Shown in pieces: positions 13,001 through 25,153 of a DNA stretch of 64,000 bases. The notes under the pieces were generated by a model. That model saw only the letters and a list, made by a program, of their open reading frames with translations. It ran no database searches and was not told the origin of the DNA. This stretch comes from Balanoglossus misakiensis (Eukaryota > Hemichordata). A program made the position numbers and the translations under genes. The stretch is from assembly GCA_040954595.2 (NCBI GenBank), contig CM082595.2:6820001-6884000 (forward strand), given 5' to 3'. Position 1 is the first letter of the stretch, and each line of letters begins with the position of its first letter.

Positions 13001-16000
13001 CAACACAGTGCAGACGACACAGCACAATATTGGTCTAAGGGTTTTTATTTGCTTTAACGAGCAAGGCGATTGCATTAATCTTAAACTGCATCGAGGAGAC
13101 ATTAAAACAGGTCTCATTATTCAGTGTCAAGGCCTGAAGTAGTGCAGCAGACAGAGTGCAAGCAACGTGGCGCAATCTGGCAAATATAGACTCGACAGTA
13201 GGGCAGACGAAAATGAAAAAGATAACTTCGTCATATACTGCTAAATTTAAAGGGGAAATCCGCTGTAGCTGATTTCTACATAATTTGGTAGCTTTGATGT
13301 CTCTCTTTCAGAAAAAAACATATTCGCCATGTATAGGTCGCGCAATTTTTTACAAAATCTAGGGAAAGTTGGCAGAATTTCCAATATGGCGTTTACTGTA
13401 ATTTGAATCATGGGAAAAAAAGCGCCAGGAGCAACTTCCGCCCACCATGGTGTGGGTGATACCATTCTCCGATTGGTGTCACTGGTCGACAGACTAGGCG
13501 TATTTTCATAGCTATTGTTTGTTCTTTGCATCAGTTGATAAACAATCATCAGCAAAGTCGAAAATTTGTCATCTATTGACAGTTTTCATGAGCTATAACC
13601 CATGAAAAATATGCAAATACGCTTAGCTTGTGACACAGTGACACCAGTCTGAAAATGGTATCGTCCACACCAGGTTGGGCGGAAGTTGGCCCTGGCGCTT
13701 TTTTTCCCATGATTCAAATTACAGTAAACGCCATATTGGAACTTTCACTCGGTTTTTTTTTTAATCGCGCGACTTATACATGGCGAAACTGTTTCTTTCT
13801 GAAAGAGTGACATAAAAGCTACCGAATTATGTAGAAATTAGCTACAACGGATTTCCCCTTTAAATTGATTGAAAATGTCACGGCTGCTTTCGTCTTGGAG
13901 CAAATGTGTCACATTTTACCTGACCGACAAAATACTTTCAGTATTACTATGTGTTTTGTGTACATGAATCAAAGCTACTGCTTGCTTTTATTTAATTTGC
14001 TTCATTAAAATGCAATAAAAGCGTCCCTCGCTAATAGCTTGGTGCGACATACAACACATTCTGCGCGGCTTGTATTTTGCCCATTCATAATTTCTTGCTT
14101 AACGACACATGCAAATAGGGTGAACGTGAAAACTGACGCCTACTTGACATTTTTTTTCCAAAGCAACATGGCAGCATTCTGTGTTCTTTCGGCTGGTTAC
14201 GAACACTTAACTACTACAGTTTGACTTGAGAGGTGTGAAAGCTCCACTAAAGTACAGTACAGACCAATCTGCAAATTTGTTCAAAATGAATTCCATTCTT
14301 ATTACCTATGGGATATCACCTTCCCATGAGCTGCAGTTGTCCCTATAGAACCCATTCTGCGAGGGAAATATTTCCTTTCGACTTCATGAAGGTTATGCAT
14401 TTACATAAATGACCTCCCTCTGACTAAAATAATAGTTGCTCGCGCTGATTCAAAAATGTAAGTTGCACAATCACCATTATTGTGATTAGTAGGATGTTGC
14501 CTTGGTTACCAAAAGACAGCGTCTTTTAGGAATAACAAGCCTTTCCCATAATTCATTGTTTTCTATTCAGTGATTGTTAAATTTAACAACAGCGAGTGCA
14601 CGAAATACAAGGACGTGTTTATGTAACGTCAACTCCAAAACAACCAAAATCAACGATTGAAATAACATTGTATCACTAGGGAATATTGATATTGATTTTA
14701 GAATTAAAAGCCTGGTGTTTAACTGACGAATTTTCTCAATTCCTTTGGGGGACAGTGGTTTGGTAGGACGATTCATAAAACATGCTTATATGTGGTCGAC
14801 AGTCATAATTTGAGTGCATGGCAATCACCAGACACATTCGTTGACAGCAATATAAATGTATTTACGCTTGCGCCACCACAGTACTACATCGTGTTATTCT
14901 TTCCCGCCAAAATTCTGGAGAGAAAGCACTATTAACCTATGTCCTGTCGCTGCACGACATCTTGAATGTCATGAAGTTCCAGGCCTATAGATATGTAGGC
15001 CACGGTGTCATCAATTGACTTAACCAAACGTCAGATATATATCACGCGGTGTGACGTACAGGCCCACGCTGATTGGTGGATTCAACAGCGCCAGCCACTA
15101 ATCGAATTAACTGAGTGTTGATCTGAAATTCGTCTTTCCCAAGATGCCGGTAATGTTGATTGAAAGACAGCTTATGAGGTTTTCAGGTCCTGTGGATAAC
15201 GAATGTGGTGATCTGCATGTACTGTATGCTTCAACGGCTGTTCGCTAGATACGTCAAGAAATGTCAATGTGTGGCACTTCTACCAGTTTGTCGAACAACA
15301 TACCGAATTACTTATACATGTACAAGTAAACGATAAATTATATGTCAGGATTATTGTTTTCAACACATAGACGAGTAGAGTAATAAAATAGTCAGGATAA
15401 ACGGGAAAATGATGTATTTTTCAATGACATTTATTTCCAAGGATTGGCGCATGCACTTGTCAGCTCAATGTACGCATCACCATCTGATTTCGCCGCTCCT
15501 TTTTCCTACTCGACAGATGTCACGTGACAGCTATTTCCTTGCTAGGTACTGAGTATTTCCTTCTGAATCACTACATGCCTGCCACGCGTCATCCGGGTAT
15601 CTTGTATCAAAGTATCGATGCCAAATGAGTATACACAATCGTGGAAATTGTCTTGTGGAATCAAAACGTAAATGTATTTTTTTTTTGTGCGCGGGAAGAT
15701 TATATTTTCTTATCTGCGCCTAACGATTCCGTATGCGATTTAAAACCGTGATTTCTTTGCCAACATTACGCCCACGTGCCAAAGCAGCACGTTCGAACAT
15801 TTCACACAAATCCAATCTTATGGCGCGAAAGGTCAGATCTCTCGGACGTGGAACGACTGAACGCGGCAAATGAGAACAGATGGTGATTTTTTAAATCTGA
15901 TCAGAAGTAGATTTTAGACGTCGCGTAAATCACTTGCGGGTCGGGTATTCGCTCTTGCTTGCGATTGCCGGAATAATGTATCTAGTAATCTTCCAATAGA

Positions 16001-19000
16001 TTCTGTATTAGCTATTCCTCGAGAGCGCGAGGGCGATGCACTTATTCGATGGAATCGATGAAAAGCACAGAGCGGAAATGCCCGTGCTAGGGGAATCGCG
16101 GGTCGTCTTTAATCGATACATACTATCTGACGAAGACGTCTGCATAGTACTGAATGCTACATTATGGTTGACCTCATTCTGTTCGACGACGGTTTTATGC
16201 GATCTAATTCTGTATTCTTGCGTCTTTTTCTTCGTGTTCTTCTTATTTAGGTGTCTGCTATGCTGAGTTCGGCGTACGAGTGCCCAAGACCACCGGGTCG
16301 GCCTATGTGTATAGCTATGTCACCGTCGGCGAATTCGCTGCCTTCGTAATTGGCTGGAATCTTATCTTGGAATATTTGATTGGCACAGCAGCCGGCGCAA
16401 GCGCACTCAGCAGCTGTTTTGACTCCCTAGTCCATCATAAAATAAGCCATTTTATGTTGGACAATGTTGGAGGTTTTGGAATACACAGTAAGTGCTTCCT
16501 TGTGAAATATTACTATTGAATATTTCTCGTTTAAAACCATTGCGTAATGTTCCCACAAGTTACGTGAGGACAGCGACCATTGTACAAGGCTTGCCTATGC
16601 AACATGATAGGTTGCAAAAAGCCCAGAAGTTAAAACATTTAATATCAAAATAACATCACTCTTTTACTTTTCCAGCGAAATCATATCCAGATCTTTTAGC
16701 CTGTGTGATAGTCATAGCCATGACCTTGATAGTGACAGCAGGGGTCAAGAAATCGGTGGGGTTCAACAACGCCCTCAACGCCATAAACTTGGCTGTGTGG
16801 GTCTTCATCGTGGTTGCTGGGTTGTTCTACGTTAGTGCCGATAACTGGACGGAAGGTTTTATGCCTTATGGATTTTCTGGGGTAGGTGATATACTTCTCG
16901 GTTTCGGTTGTCTTGTGAGGCTTTGTGTTAAACCCTTAAAGACATTATCTGTATTACTCTGGTTCCCGAGGTAGATCTCTGTGTCTTATATTAAACTTTT
17001 CAAGGTAGGCCTAACCAAAATCTCTACGTGCAACTATTTTCTTTGTGGTAGGTCAACTTTGAAGAAAACATGAACTAACATTTGCCCTTGTTATCTCTTC
17101 AAAGGTAATGACTGGGGCTGCAACCTGTTTCTATGCATTCATCGGTTTTGACATCATCGCCACCACCGGTGAAGAAGCGAAAGAGCCCAGCAGGTCCATC
17201 CCCATTGCCATCGTCCTCTCACTGGTCATCTGCCTCTTTGGTTACGTCACAGTCAGTATTATCCTAACCCTGATGGTTCCTTATTATGACATCAGTCCCG
17301 AGTCGCCACTGTTGGAGATGTTCGTCCAGCATGGAGCGAACAACGCGAAGTATATCGTTGCTGTGGGTGCCATATGCGGCCTGACTGTTAGTCTGATGGG
17401 ATCGCTCTTCCCGATGCCGCGTGTAATTTTCGCCATGTCTTCCGATGGTCTCCTCTTTAGGTATGCCTCTATACTTGTGATAAGATTCCTAACATTTTGA
17501 CGAGCATTCTTCGTCGGTAGGTGGTACGGATAGTGTACAGTCTGATACCGAAACTAACCAAGTTGAAACAAATTACTGAATTAGCTACACAAGTGATTTC
17601 TTTTACAAAATAACGATTGTTAGAAATATATGAACTGGAAATATTTGGTTGTTGTGACATTTCAGGTAGTCTGGTGACAGGATCCCACATTTGATCTTCA
17701 TTTGATCATCGTATGTTCATCTCCATCAACCATATCCGTCTTCTTCTCCATTACCACCACCCCCACCACCCACCATAACTGCCACCATACCACCACCACC
17801 ACTAATAGCACTAAAGCCACTACCATCATTCACTGATTCATGTGTCTAATTCTCTTGATAGGTTCATGGCTCGCGTCAACGACTTCACCAAGACGCCAGC
17901 AATAGCCACCATCTTGTCGGGATTCATCGCCGCAATTCTGGCTCTCCTGATTGGCCTGGCCGACCTTATCGAGATGATGTCCATCGGCACCTTGTTGGCC
18001 TACACCATCGTGTCCATGTGTGTCTTGATCCTCCGATACCAGCCGCACCACGACGTGGAGTTCGCGCTGCAGACGACCGTCGACTACGACACACTCGACG
18101 ACGAAGGCGAGGGGGAGACCGCCACAACGAAAGAAGAGCCAAAACTCCCAGAGGGGGCCGCGACCGAAACCTCCACCCTAGCAGAAGCCGGCCCGGAGAA
18201 ACTGATTCCGAAGAGCGAGGCCGACAAAAGCGAACAGCCGATCAAGGCTCGCTACGGTGCTGTCGAACCAGAGCCCGACGACTTCAACACGTATTCAGAC
18301 TCCGACCTGACGCTGTCACGTCTGCGGGAGTGGGGCTACAGGATGTGGGGCCGGTACAGGGAACTGATGAAGCTGCCGGACAAAAAGGAGAACCCCACAG
18401 TGCAGAGCGGGAAAGTGGTCACCTACACCACCCTTCTCCTCTTCGCCGTCATCTTCATCTTCAACTCCATAGTCATCTTCGGTCGTCCGTTCCTGGTGGA
18501 GTCGAACGCCTGGGCCATCATACTGCTCCTGATATTCGCCGGCATCATCATCTATCTTGTCTTCAAGATTTATCAACAGCCACAATGCAAGGACAGGTTC
18601 AAGTTTATGGCCCCTTGCGTGCCACTCCTGCCCATCGCCGCCATGTTTGTCAACATATATTTGATGCTGAAGCTATCCTATCTCACATGGGTGAGGTTTG
18701 CAATCTGGTTAATCGTAGGTAAGGCTGGGGCTCACACTGCACACTCAAACAGACGTGCGAATGTATAACACTACAGTCAAACCTGTCTATAGTGGCCAGT
18801 CAAGGGACTTTCCTAAACTGGCCCTTATATACGTCGGACCGTAGACTCTCCCACAGCCCTTCTAGCCGTCCATGAAGGCTTATGGTCTGAATGCATGTGT
18901 GCCCGGTGAGAGGTTCGCCACACACGCTATATGGGGCTTTCTTTTGCTAAACGGTTGAGGGCGCGTCAGTGAAGAGCCTTGTAGCCAACCGTGGGCTGTT

Positions 19001-19706
19001 AGAGGGTCTACCAGGCACCGTATCATAGTGGCCATTATATGGAGGTGACCACTAACACGTTTGACTAGGATAAGCACAGCTTTATGTAAAAAGAACTGAC
19101 CAGTGCTCGGACCCTACTGAGTGTGAATACGTTTACAGCAGTGAGCACCGTTACAGAAAAGGGGAAAGCCATTTTATGGAAATCTCACCTACATGTACTT
19201 GTACCTAACAGAGTAACAGCATGTTCTTATAGCTATAGGTCACGCGTTAAGTTCAACATTATCTTAATACATGAATTCTATGTCTGCTTTCCAGGATTTG
19301 TAATCTATTTTGGTTATGGTATATGGAATAGTAATATAGAAAGAAGGTTTTCCGAAGGCGGAAGAGAAACCAAGGATGGAAAAGATACTTTGATTTTAGA
19401 TAATACGCCGCCTCAGGTAAGAGTTTCCTTTCGTCTTTAGTCTAACTCGTAAAATCTTGAATTTCATTCTTTTATATCTCTCTGAATGTCGATTTGTGGC
19501 TTATACCTACGTTCACAACCATCAATACTATCAAAAACTGTATGTTTTCTAAACATTTTTTCGTTGGGCTTACTGGTGGAAATTATTATAAAGATTTGCT
19601 GAACTCAGTCGACTTTACATTTCTACAGATGACAACTGAGTCGACCGTGATACCTGCACATGCCGATAAACAGCCATTCGAAGACGACCAAACGCAGGAA
19701 CCGTGA
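7027..19706 (+). CDS. SLC7A (CAT type): Cationic amino acid transporter (SLC7A/CAT family), 7 coding exons
   Basis: Plasma-membrane carrier predicted to take up arginine, lysine and ornithine. Coding exons: 7027-7288, 16251-16487, 16676-16881, 17105-17460, 17862-18718, 19295-19416 and 19629-19706. All borders are GT/AG and all phases agree, giving 705 aa. Visible signatures: the TM1 backbone motif [12 protein letters not shown] (about 49-60), VCYAEFG after TM2, and TM3 SYVTVGE, whose Glu115 matches the essential Glu107 of CAT-1. Also [10 protein letters not shown] (about 254-262), [33 protein letters not shown] and ILRYQP. The C-terminal permease domain ends in [12 protein letters not shown] (about 639-650). 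An acidic, Glu/Pro-rich cytoplasmic loop of about 100 residues between ILRYQP and the last four membrane spans makes it longer than typical CATs (about 620-660 aa). CAT1, 2, 3 and 4 subtypes cannot be separated by eye. Exon 5 is markedly GC-rich compared with its surroundings. Confidence 0.95.
12815..12824. promoter_or_regulatory. Intronic palindromic E-box GTCACGTGAC
   Basis: Exact copy of the 10-bp palindrome found before the leader exon. A CLEAR/USF-type site by consensus; occupancy is unknown. Confidence 0.35.
13246..13864. mobile_element. Foldback MITE, about 620 bp, in SLC7A intron 1
   Basis: The two halves are imperfect reverse complements over roughly 280 bp each. The left edge reads TTTAAAGGGGAAATCCG and the right edge CGGATTTCCCCTTTAAA. 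Matching inner words include CCAATATGGCGTTTACTG (left) with CAGTAAACGCCATATTGG (right), and the CATGGGAAAAAAAGCGCC stretch with its complement. The central spacer lies near 13515-13600. There is no ORF, so it is non-autonomous. The TTTAAA edges fit TTAA-type target preference (piggyBac-like), which is inference. Confidence 0.88.
15529..15538. promoter_or_regulatory. Intronic palindromic E-box GTCACGTGAC
   Basis: Third perfect copy of the palindrome in 9 kb, located about 710 bp before coding exon 2. Confidence 0.35.
17738..17826 (+). repeat. CCA/CAC-rich low-complexity tract in intron 4
   Basis: A run of ACC/CCA triplets with small interruptions, ending about 35 bp before the acceptor of coding exon 5 (AG at 17860-17861). 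It lengthens the pyrimidine-poor stretch ahead of the TTCTCTTGATAG acceptor. No coding role is seen. Confidence 0.75.
18772..19068. mobile_element. MITE-like element in SLC7A intron 5
   Basis: The left edge TACAGTCAAACCTGTCTATA and a right edge whose complement reads CTAGTCAAACGTGTTAGTGG form imperfect terminal inverted repeats flanked by TA. The TACAGTMAAACCTGTCT word is shared with the element at 27239-27420. It looks like a TA-inserting (Tc1/mariner/pogo superfamily) derivative with no ORF. Confidence 0.6.
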
Positions 19707-20035
19707 GGGCGCTCTGCAGGACGACTCAAACAGCATCATCGTCAGAAGAGAGAACGTGTTTGTTGAAATAACCTGAAGCCGATGGCACAGCTGGAGTCGA
19801 AAGCAAAGCAGAGTACACAAGTGGCATTTACTGAGAGAGAGAAAAATATGAACACGACGTCCTATATATATACCGATAATTACAATTGTTCGTCGTAGTC
19901 TGTGGTTTAATGAGTCGAAAATTAGTACATTATGTAAACTGAAATAACATGTTGACTGTATCACTAGACATAAGATTAGAAAGTTTATCCATATGCTCAA
20001 AGCACATCTGAAATAAATGTGTACATAGAATTGTA
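19707..20035 (+). other. 3' UTR of the SLC7A gene
   Basis: Follows the TGA at 19704-19706. No further splice-like frame is seen. The right edge is set by the first AATAAA on this strand and is approximate. Confidence 0.6.
20012..20017 (+). terminator. Polyadenylation signal AATAAA
   Basis: First canonical hexamer, 306 nt after the transporter stop codon. Cleavage is expected some 15-25 nt later, near 20030-20040. No transcript evidence. Confidence 0.55.
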
Positions 20036-21350
20036 GAAAACGCGACAAACTACAGCTTTTTGTTGTATACGTTGGATTTTTGTCATGAATTTTTCGTTTT
20101 ATTGATATCAAAACGATATGGTTTGTTTTGGATGTTTGTTTTCTCTAAGTTACTTTGGTACTACATAAGCTAAAAGCTAACACTAAGATGAAATGCAATC
20201 CCTACTACGTTTTCAACAGTATTCTTTCAAAGTTCGGTAGTTGCAATATTTGAGTCAATGTTTACATGCATGTAACTGTTTCTAATATATATTGCAAAAC
20301 TACTGTAAAGCCTGACTACGTGACTGTCAAACCTATATATTATTTCCTAGATGAAATGGCGGTGTCCATAGCTAAAGCGGTCGTCTACACTGAACATGCG
20401 CAAACTTTCTCTTTACAAGCACATACCCCACTGTGTCCCTAAATTGCTCAAGAAGACCCCGCAAACCAGTACGTGGGAATGAGAAACACATTACATTTGT
20501 AATTGCAGTGGTGTACATTATAAGTTTCATTTCGCACATATTTTGATTTGCTACCAACTTTATTTTCCTAGATCTCGTATCCACAGTTGACTTTCATTGA
20601 ACTAGCTTAAAGACATACGCATACACTGAATGTGTAAATAGCGTATAATTGTGGTGCATAATTATGACTTATTCATGCGAACGATAAAACTGAATGAGTG
20701 TATAAAGTAATTGTCAATGGTGCGGAAAGAGAGACATCTGCATTCATGTGATCCATGCATCGAAAATGGTCGATGTAGCTTATTTTAGTTTAGAGATAAC
20801 CATATCAAAAATTGATGCAGGTTTAAAGGTTTTTCGTTTTACTAATTAAGGATCATGGACATTTATTATTTGAATTTATTCATCTTTGCTTCATTATTTT
20901 ATTCCAAGAAACATTCACGAATACTAGTATTGGCTTCCGATGCCAACTGAGGTACATTTTAGATCGATGTTACCTGGGTTTTTCACCTTACAAAAGACAC
21001 CACTAGCTCATTTAAAACTACCACACCATTAACATGGCCATCATTGACTGACGTCACTTTTATCATTTTTTGTGTGCAGTTGTTTCAAGTTTTAATTTTT
21101 ATGTTTTCTGTGTTGATCAAAAGAAACTTGCCTTCATTGTACACTTTCAGCTTCAGTTATAACTCATACTGTTGTCAGTATTCACATTTTGGGTGTGTAG
21201 GCTAACTCTTACGCACAAGCTATTCCAGTACATGTATTTTTATACCCTCACAGTCAAACCACACATGGCTTGAGGCTATGACCTGCTGAAGCAAGCAGGA
21301 TCTGATGTCACCAATTCCACATGGACAGCAAGCAATAGCAACTTAACAGA
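20036..21350. other. Intergenic, nothing recognised
   Basis: AT-rich DNA after the transporter. No exon-like frame, RNA gene or repeat family was recognised. Confidence 0.5.
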
Positions 21351-21702
21351 TTAAAGGGACAAAGTCTCTCTCTCGCTGCCCTTTTTTCCATTCATTATGT
21401 TTGATACAAGACACTGTTTATATTATTCTACATGTGGATATTGAATCAACGTTCGACCACACACGACTTCCATCCCAATTGCAGACACGAGAGTGAAAAA
21501 CTCGCCAAAATGAATAATCCGTGTTTACCATTTATTCATTTTGGACGAGTTTTTATCCTTATATCCTACAAACGGGATGGAAGTTGTGTGTAGTTGAACA
21601 TTGATTCACTATATATCCACATGTAGAATAACATAAAAGGTGTTTTGTATCAAACATAATTAATGGAAAAAGGGCAGCGAGAGAGAGACTTTGCCCCTTT
21701 AA
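21351..21702. mobile_element. Foldback MITE family 1, copy 1
   Basis: About 350 bp that is nearly one inverted repeat. The left edge is TTAAAGGGACAAAGTCTCTC and the right edge ends GAGACTTTGCCCCTTTAA. Arms of about 160 bp carry matching CTACATGTGGATAT and ACTTCCATCC words, with a short centre around 21510. TTAA sits at both edges. Two further copies lie inside exchange-factor introns (26658-27006 and 28252-28598). No ORF. Confidence 0.9.
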
Positions 21703-22550
21703 GTTAAAATACCAAATCATTCCGAGGGAGAATTATCAGTTAGCCCTTTACATAAAATAATATATTTATTATGTTTTATCTTTCTACTTGGCAACAATAA
21801 TATAAAATTTGACATCTTTTGTTATCTAGTTGAGACGGGTAATACAGTATATGTTATACAATAGATTTAGGCAATACAATTTAAGTGTAAAAGTACTGTA
21901 TCTGTAAAATATTTCGACTCTATGTATAGTACACATTATTCGAGCTGTGATGGTCGATGATGAATAAATTATGTGCAAATGTAAATTTATCCATTAATCT
22001 GTTTGCAAATGTTTAACTTCCTGATGTGTCTTCGTTACAGTGGGTTTGAGTGTTCAACTAGATTAAGAAGCACGACTGAGTACAGTTTGCGTTGATTGAA
22101 AAAAACGTTCGTAAAAAATTAGTTGTCTGATCCAGCAAGGCTACTAGGCCACCCTGGGTACAGTTGGCATGAATTGCAAAAGCTGTTCGCGAAAAATCAT
22201 CATCCAATCCTGCAAGGCTAGGCCAGCAGGGGTACACTCTGTGATCAGAAACGCTTGGCTAGGAGGTGATTGGAATATATGACCACACAACCTTACCAGT
22301 ATTGTTTGCACAGTTATTACATTACAAACTGATCCAAGCACACAGAGACAGTTCCCACACACACTGCTGGCTGACATTAGCAACACCAGCTTGGGGTTTA
22401 AAAAGAAAAAAAATGGCTTTATTAAAAGAAATATCATGAACAGAAATAAAGAGGACACCCGCATAAAAGGAGTGGTAAATAAAAGTTTGGACTGTGGAAA
22501 ATAACCGAACATGCGCACACTCTCTGAACTCACACAATGAAAATTGCAAC
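21703..22550. other. Intergenic, nothing recognised
   Basis: AT-rich sequence. The open frame at about 22144-22533 on the minus strand has no family resemblance and no splice context that I trust. Confidence 0.45.
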
Positions 22551-22565
22551 ATTTTCTCAGATCGA

Positions 22566-22588
22566 GCGGAAGTTACTCGCGCATGCGC
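22566..22588. promoter_or_regulatory. ETS + NRF1 promoter-like pair without an assigned gene
   Basis: GCGGAAGTT (ETS-type core) is followed six bases later by the perfect palindrome GCGCATGCGC at 22579-22588, the NRF1 consensus. The surrounding 0.1 kb is CpG-richer than the flank and contains ATTGG at about 22609 (CCAAT complement). This combination marks CpG-type, often bidirectional housekeeping promoters in animals. No recognisable coding exon follows on either side. Confidence 0.4.
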
Positions 22589-22619
22589 TGTCAGCGGCGT
22601 GGGTCGTTATTGGATTGGA

Positions 22620-24941
22620 AATTTGAAAAATAATTTAGAAAATTGCAAACGGGTTTGAAATTAATTTAGAACCTCGAAAAGACGAGAAGAAATCCCAAAC
22701 AACACGAAAATGCAGTTGCCTGACAGACAGCCCGAGGGTGTGAAAAGCAGGAGAATGATGATTTACAGCTCGGGTTCTGAAGTTTTGATGATCTCGATTA
22801 CCCACGTGGTCAGCAGGAAAGTTTGCGGAAAATCCATATAAGGAAGCAGTATTTTTTTTAAAAATTTGGTACGCACTGGGCATCGCTAACCAAAAAGAAA
22901 TCTCCGCCGACATCCCAGGGATTGGCAAGTGCTCTCGAAACTGGTCAACGACCGAGTTATGCTTTCCTCGGCCCAACGAAAGCATCGACAGCGCGGAGGT
23001 AACGCATCACGGAGCGGGACAGCCCGCTACTGGGTTCCGCTAAATTTCACACACCCGGATCGCGCTAGAAACTTCTCGCGAGCGCCAGTGAAAAAATCCG
23101 CCAAGCCAAATATAATCTACCGACCTTGTTTCCTACGCTTGAACATCGCCGTCCAGGGTAAACTTGTCTTTATTTTAGGAAAGAATCGCATGGTCCCCAA
23201 GACACACCTCCATCTCTGTCCCAGTCCAGATCGTAAATGAACATTCCACTTTCTTTCCGGGGGGTGGCAGGGTGATCGGGTTATCTTCCGGCCAGGGCTT
23301 ATTTGCATATCCACAACAAAAAGAAAGGGCTATGGGCTTGTCGGTCGGATGAGGGCGGTCGGCCAGCCTAACATTGCGTGAAAAACAGCTTATTTGTCCA
23401 ATTTTGTCCAAGTCAAGGTCACCGTCCGCGTACGTATTCATATTTTAGCAAATGATTTCAAGTCTGTTTCTGAAGTTATCTTGACTTTATACATAAGGGC
23501 CTTATAGCATGAATATTAATCAACAACCATACATTCAGATGTCGATTTCATGCACAACATTTGACGTCAACAACATTCATAAATCTGTTTTGTAATGAGA
23601 AGTTTATTTAAAAATTTTATTCAAGTGGTGGAATTTACATCAGAGGCAGTAAATAGAAAATTACAGACGTCAGTGATTCAAAACATTTTTGTTTTTCAGA
23701 TTTGACATGTTTAGTTTAAAAAAGATGTTCAAATGTGACAACTTCTAAATATATCATTGCAATTGTAAGAATCTCATATTGCATATAAATGACATTTCAA
23801 TCATTAGCCACACCTGATAGTAAGACTCGAAGTAAAGGCACTGTTTAAAAGCACTCTGGTTAGTCATTTGGGATAATAACAAAACATACATGGCATTGAA
23901 ATTACTAAACTGGCATTAGTTCATAAAAAGACAAACCTGTAGTGAAATACTGTTGAATTAAATACTGGATACTCTGCTACGTTTTACTCATAGGAACTGC
24001 GCCGACACACTAACATTTGTGTTGTGACCTTATGACCTTTGTTTGTTTGTTCGTTGTTTGTACTCGCTCTCTTGCCTTGTGCGCATTATTAAAGGTTTGA
24101 TCGTACGGAATTGGTTTGTCTTTATTGCCGCTGGTAGTATGTTATACTGACACAAGTTTTGTAAATGAAATTAATGTAGATACAAATCTGACAATGAAAA
24201 TTTTGCCAGTTTGCAAACTTAATGTTTAACTGTAATCTGAAAATTTGTTGACATTATCCGTTTAAAAACAACCCATATTTTTCATAGCAAAACCCAAGCT
24301 GATAAGGGCAATGACCTGCTGAGAAATCTGTCTCTCAGTCTCAGTTTCTGTAAATGAACTCCTCAATAAATCACAATTTCATCTACTACAAACACCCAGT
24401 CCATTTACCATAATGATACTAAAAATTGCAAAAAAAAATTCATTTCAAAAATGACTCTTTGGGTGATATCATGTCAAAGTTTCAGACTACACAAAAAAGT
24501 AAAACCAGGTTAGTTAAAATGTTTGACAAAAAATATACTTGTAATTAGTATGTTGCAATGCTCAAGCACGATCAAAGTATTTGCTTTACAAATAACAACC
24601 CAAATATATACATAGAAACAAAACCAGTTATACAAATGAATACTGATAAAATAATATAGTAACAGCCACTTGATTAATTTACTGCTGGCTAAAAAGCAGA
24701 ACACTGATAAAAACATGGTTATAAAAAGTTACAACAAACAACAGCTCAAATCAAAGTTGACTATTAATTCCCTGAATATTAAAATGAGCTAAAAGTAACT
24801 GACATAAACTTGGATTACTTTTTAAAAAATCCTGTAAGAAAAGGTCACCATTGGGACTACCGCTTATTTGTAAATTGTATGTCCTGATTACAATGTAACA
24901 GGGTAATTGCTGGGATTTACACTTTTCTGTATTGCTGTAGG
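22620..24941. other. Intergenic, candidate non-coding transcript or lost gene
   Basis: It follows the promoter-like patch. A CpG-bearing stretch runs to about 23,450 with overlapping open frames on both strands (22929-23240 plus, 22635-22985 and 23175-23441 minus). None matches a family I know, and opposite-strand overlap argues against simple coding. A possible donor, AGG|GTAAAC, occurs at about 23157. From 23,450 on the DNA is plain AT-rich sequence. Confidence 0.35.
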
Positions 24942-25153
24942 TACTGTAAAACACTTTATTTTCGCAAGCAATAAATTTTCGCGAAATACGCGAGAGCCAA
25001 AATAGTGTGAAAATAAAAAGTCGCGTAATTTTTGTTTGAAGATAACGATGCAGTGAATGAAATAAGAGAACGCGAAAATTAATACTCGCCAAACAGTGGC
25101 CTCTTTTGATATCGCGAAAATTTCCTGTCGTGAAAACAACATGTTTTACAGTA
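24942..25153. mobile_element. TA-flanked MITE family 2, copy 1
   Basis: Starts TACTGTAAAACACTTTATTT and ends CATGTTTTACAGTA. Terminal inverted repeats of about 13 bp extend into CGCGAAA/TTTCGCG-rich arms, with TA at both edges (Tc1/mariner-type target). A second copy lies at 31308-31486. Non-coding. Confidence 0.85.

Larger units (their letters stand above)
7289..16250 (+). other. Intron 1 of the SLC7A gene (9 kb)
   Basis: Starts GTAAGT after the TM2-encoding exon and ends TTATTTAG before VCYAEFG. It interrupts a Gly codon (phase 1). No coding sequence was recognised. It holds the foldback element at 13246-13864 and two perfect GTCACGTGAC palindromes (12815-12824 and 15529-15538). An AT-rich patch at about 9360-9490 has several TAATT-type homeodomain cores and may be an enhancer, but this is only an impression. 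Confidence 0.85.

Noticed and set aside
18018-18722. A 234-aa open frame overlapping coding exon 5 in another frame
   Set aside because: It is an Arg/His-rich shadow of GC-rich third positions in the transporter exon. The real frame carries transmembrane segments and family motifs and is splice-consistent.
22929-23441. Two overlapping open frames as a new gene
   Set aside because: They lie on opposite strands across the same bases, match no family I recognise, and lack clear splice partners. Kept only as part of the orphan-promoter finding.
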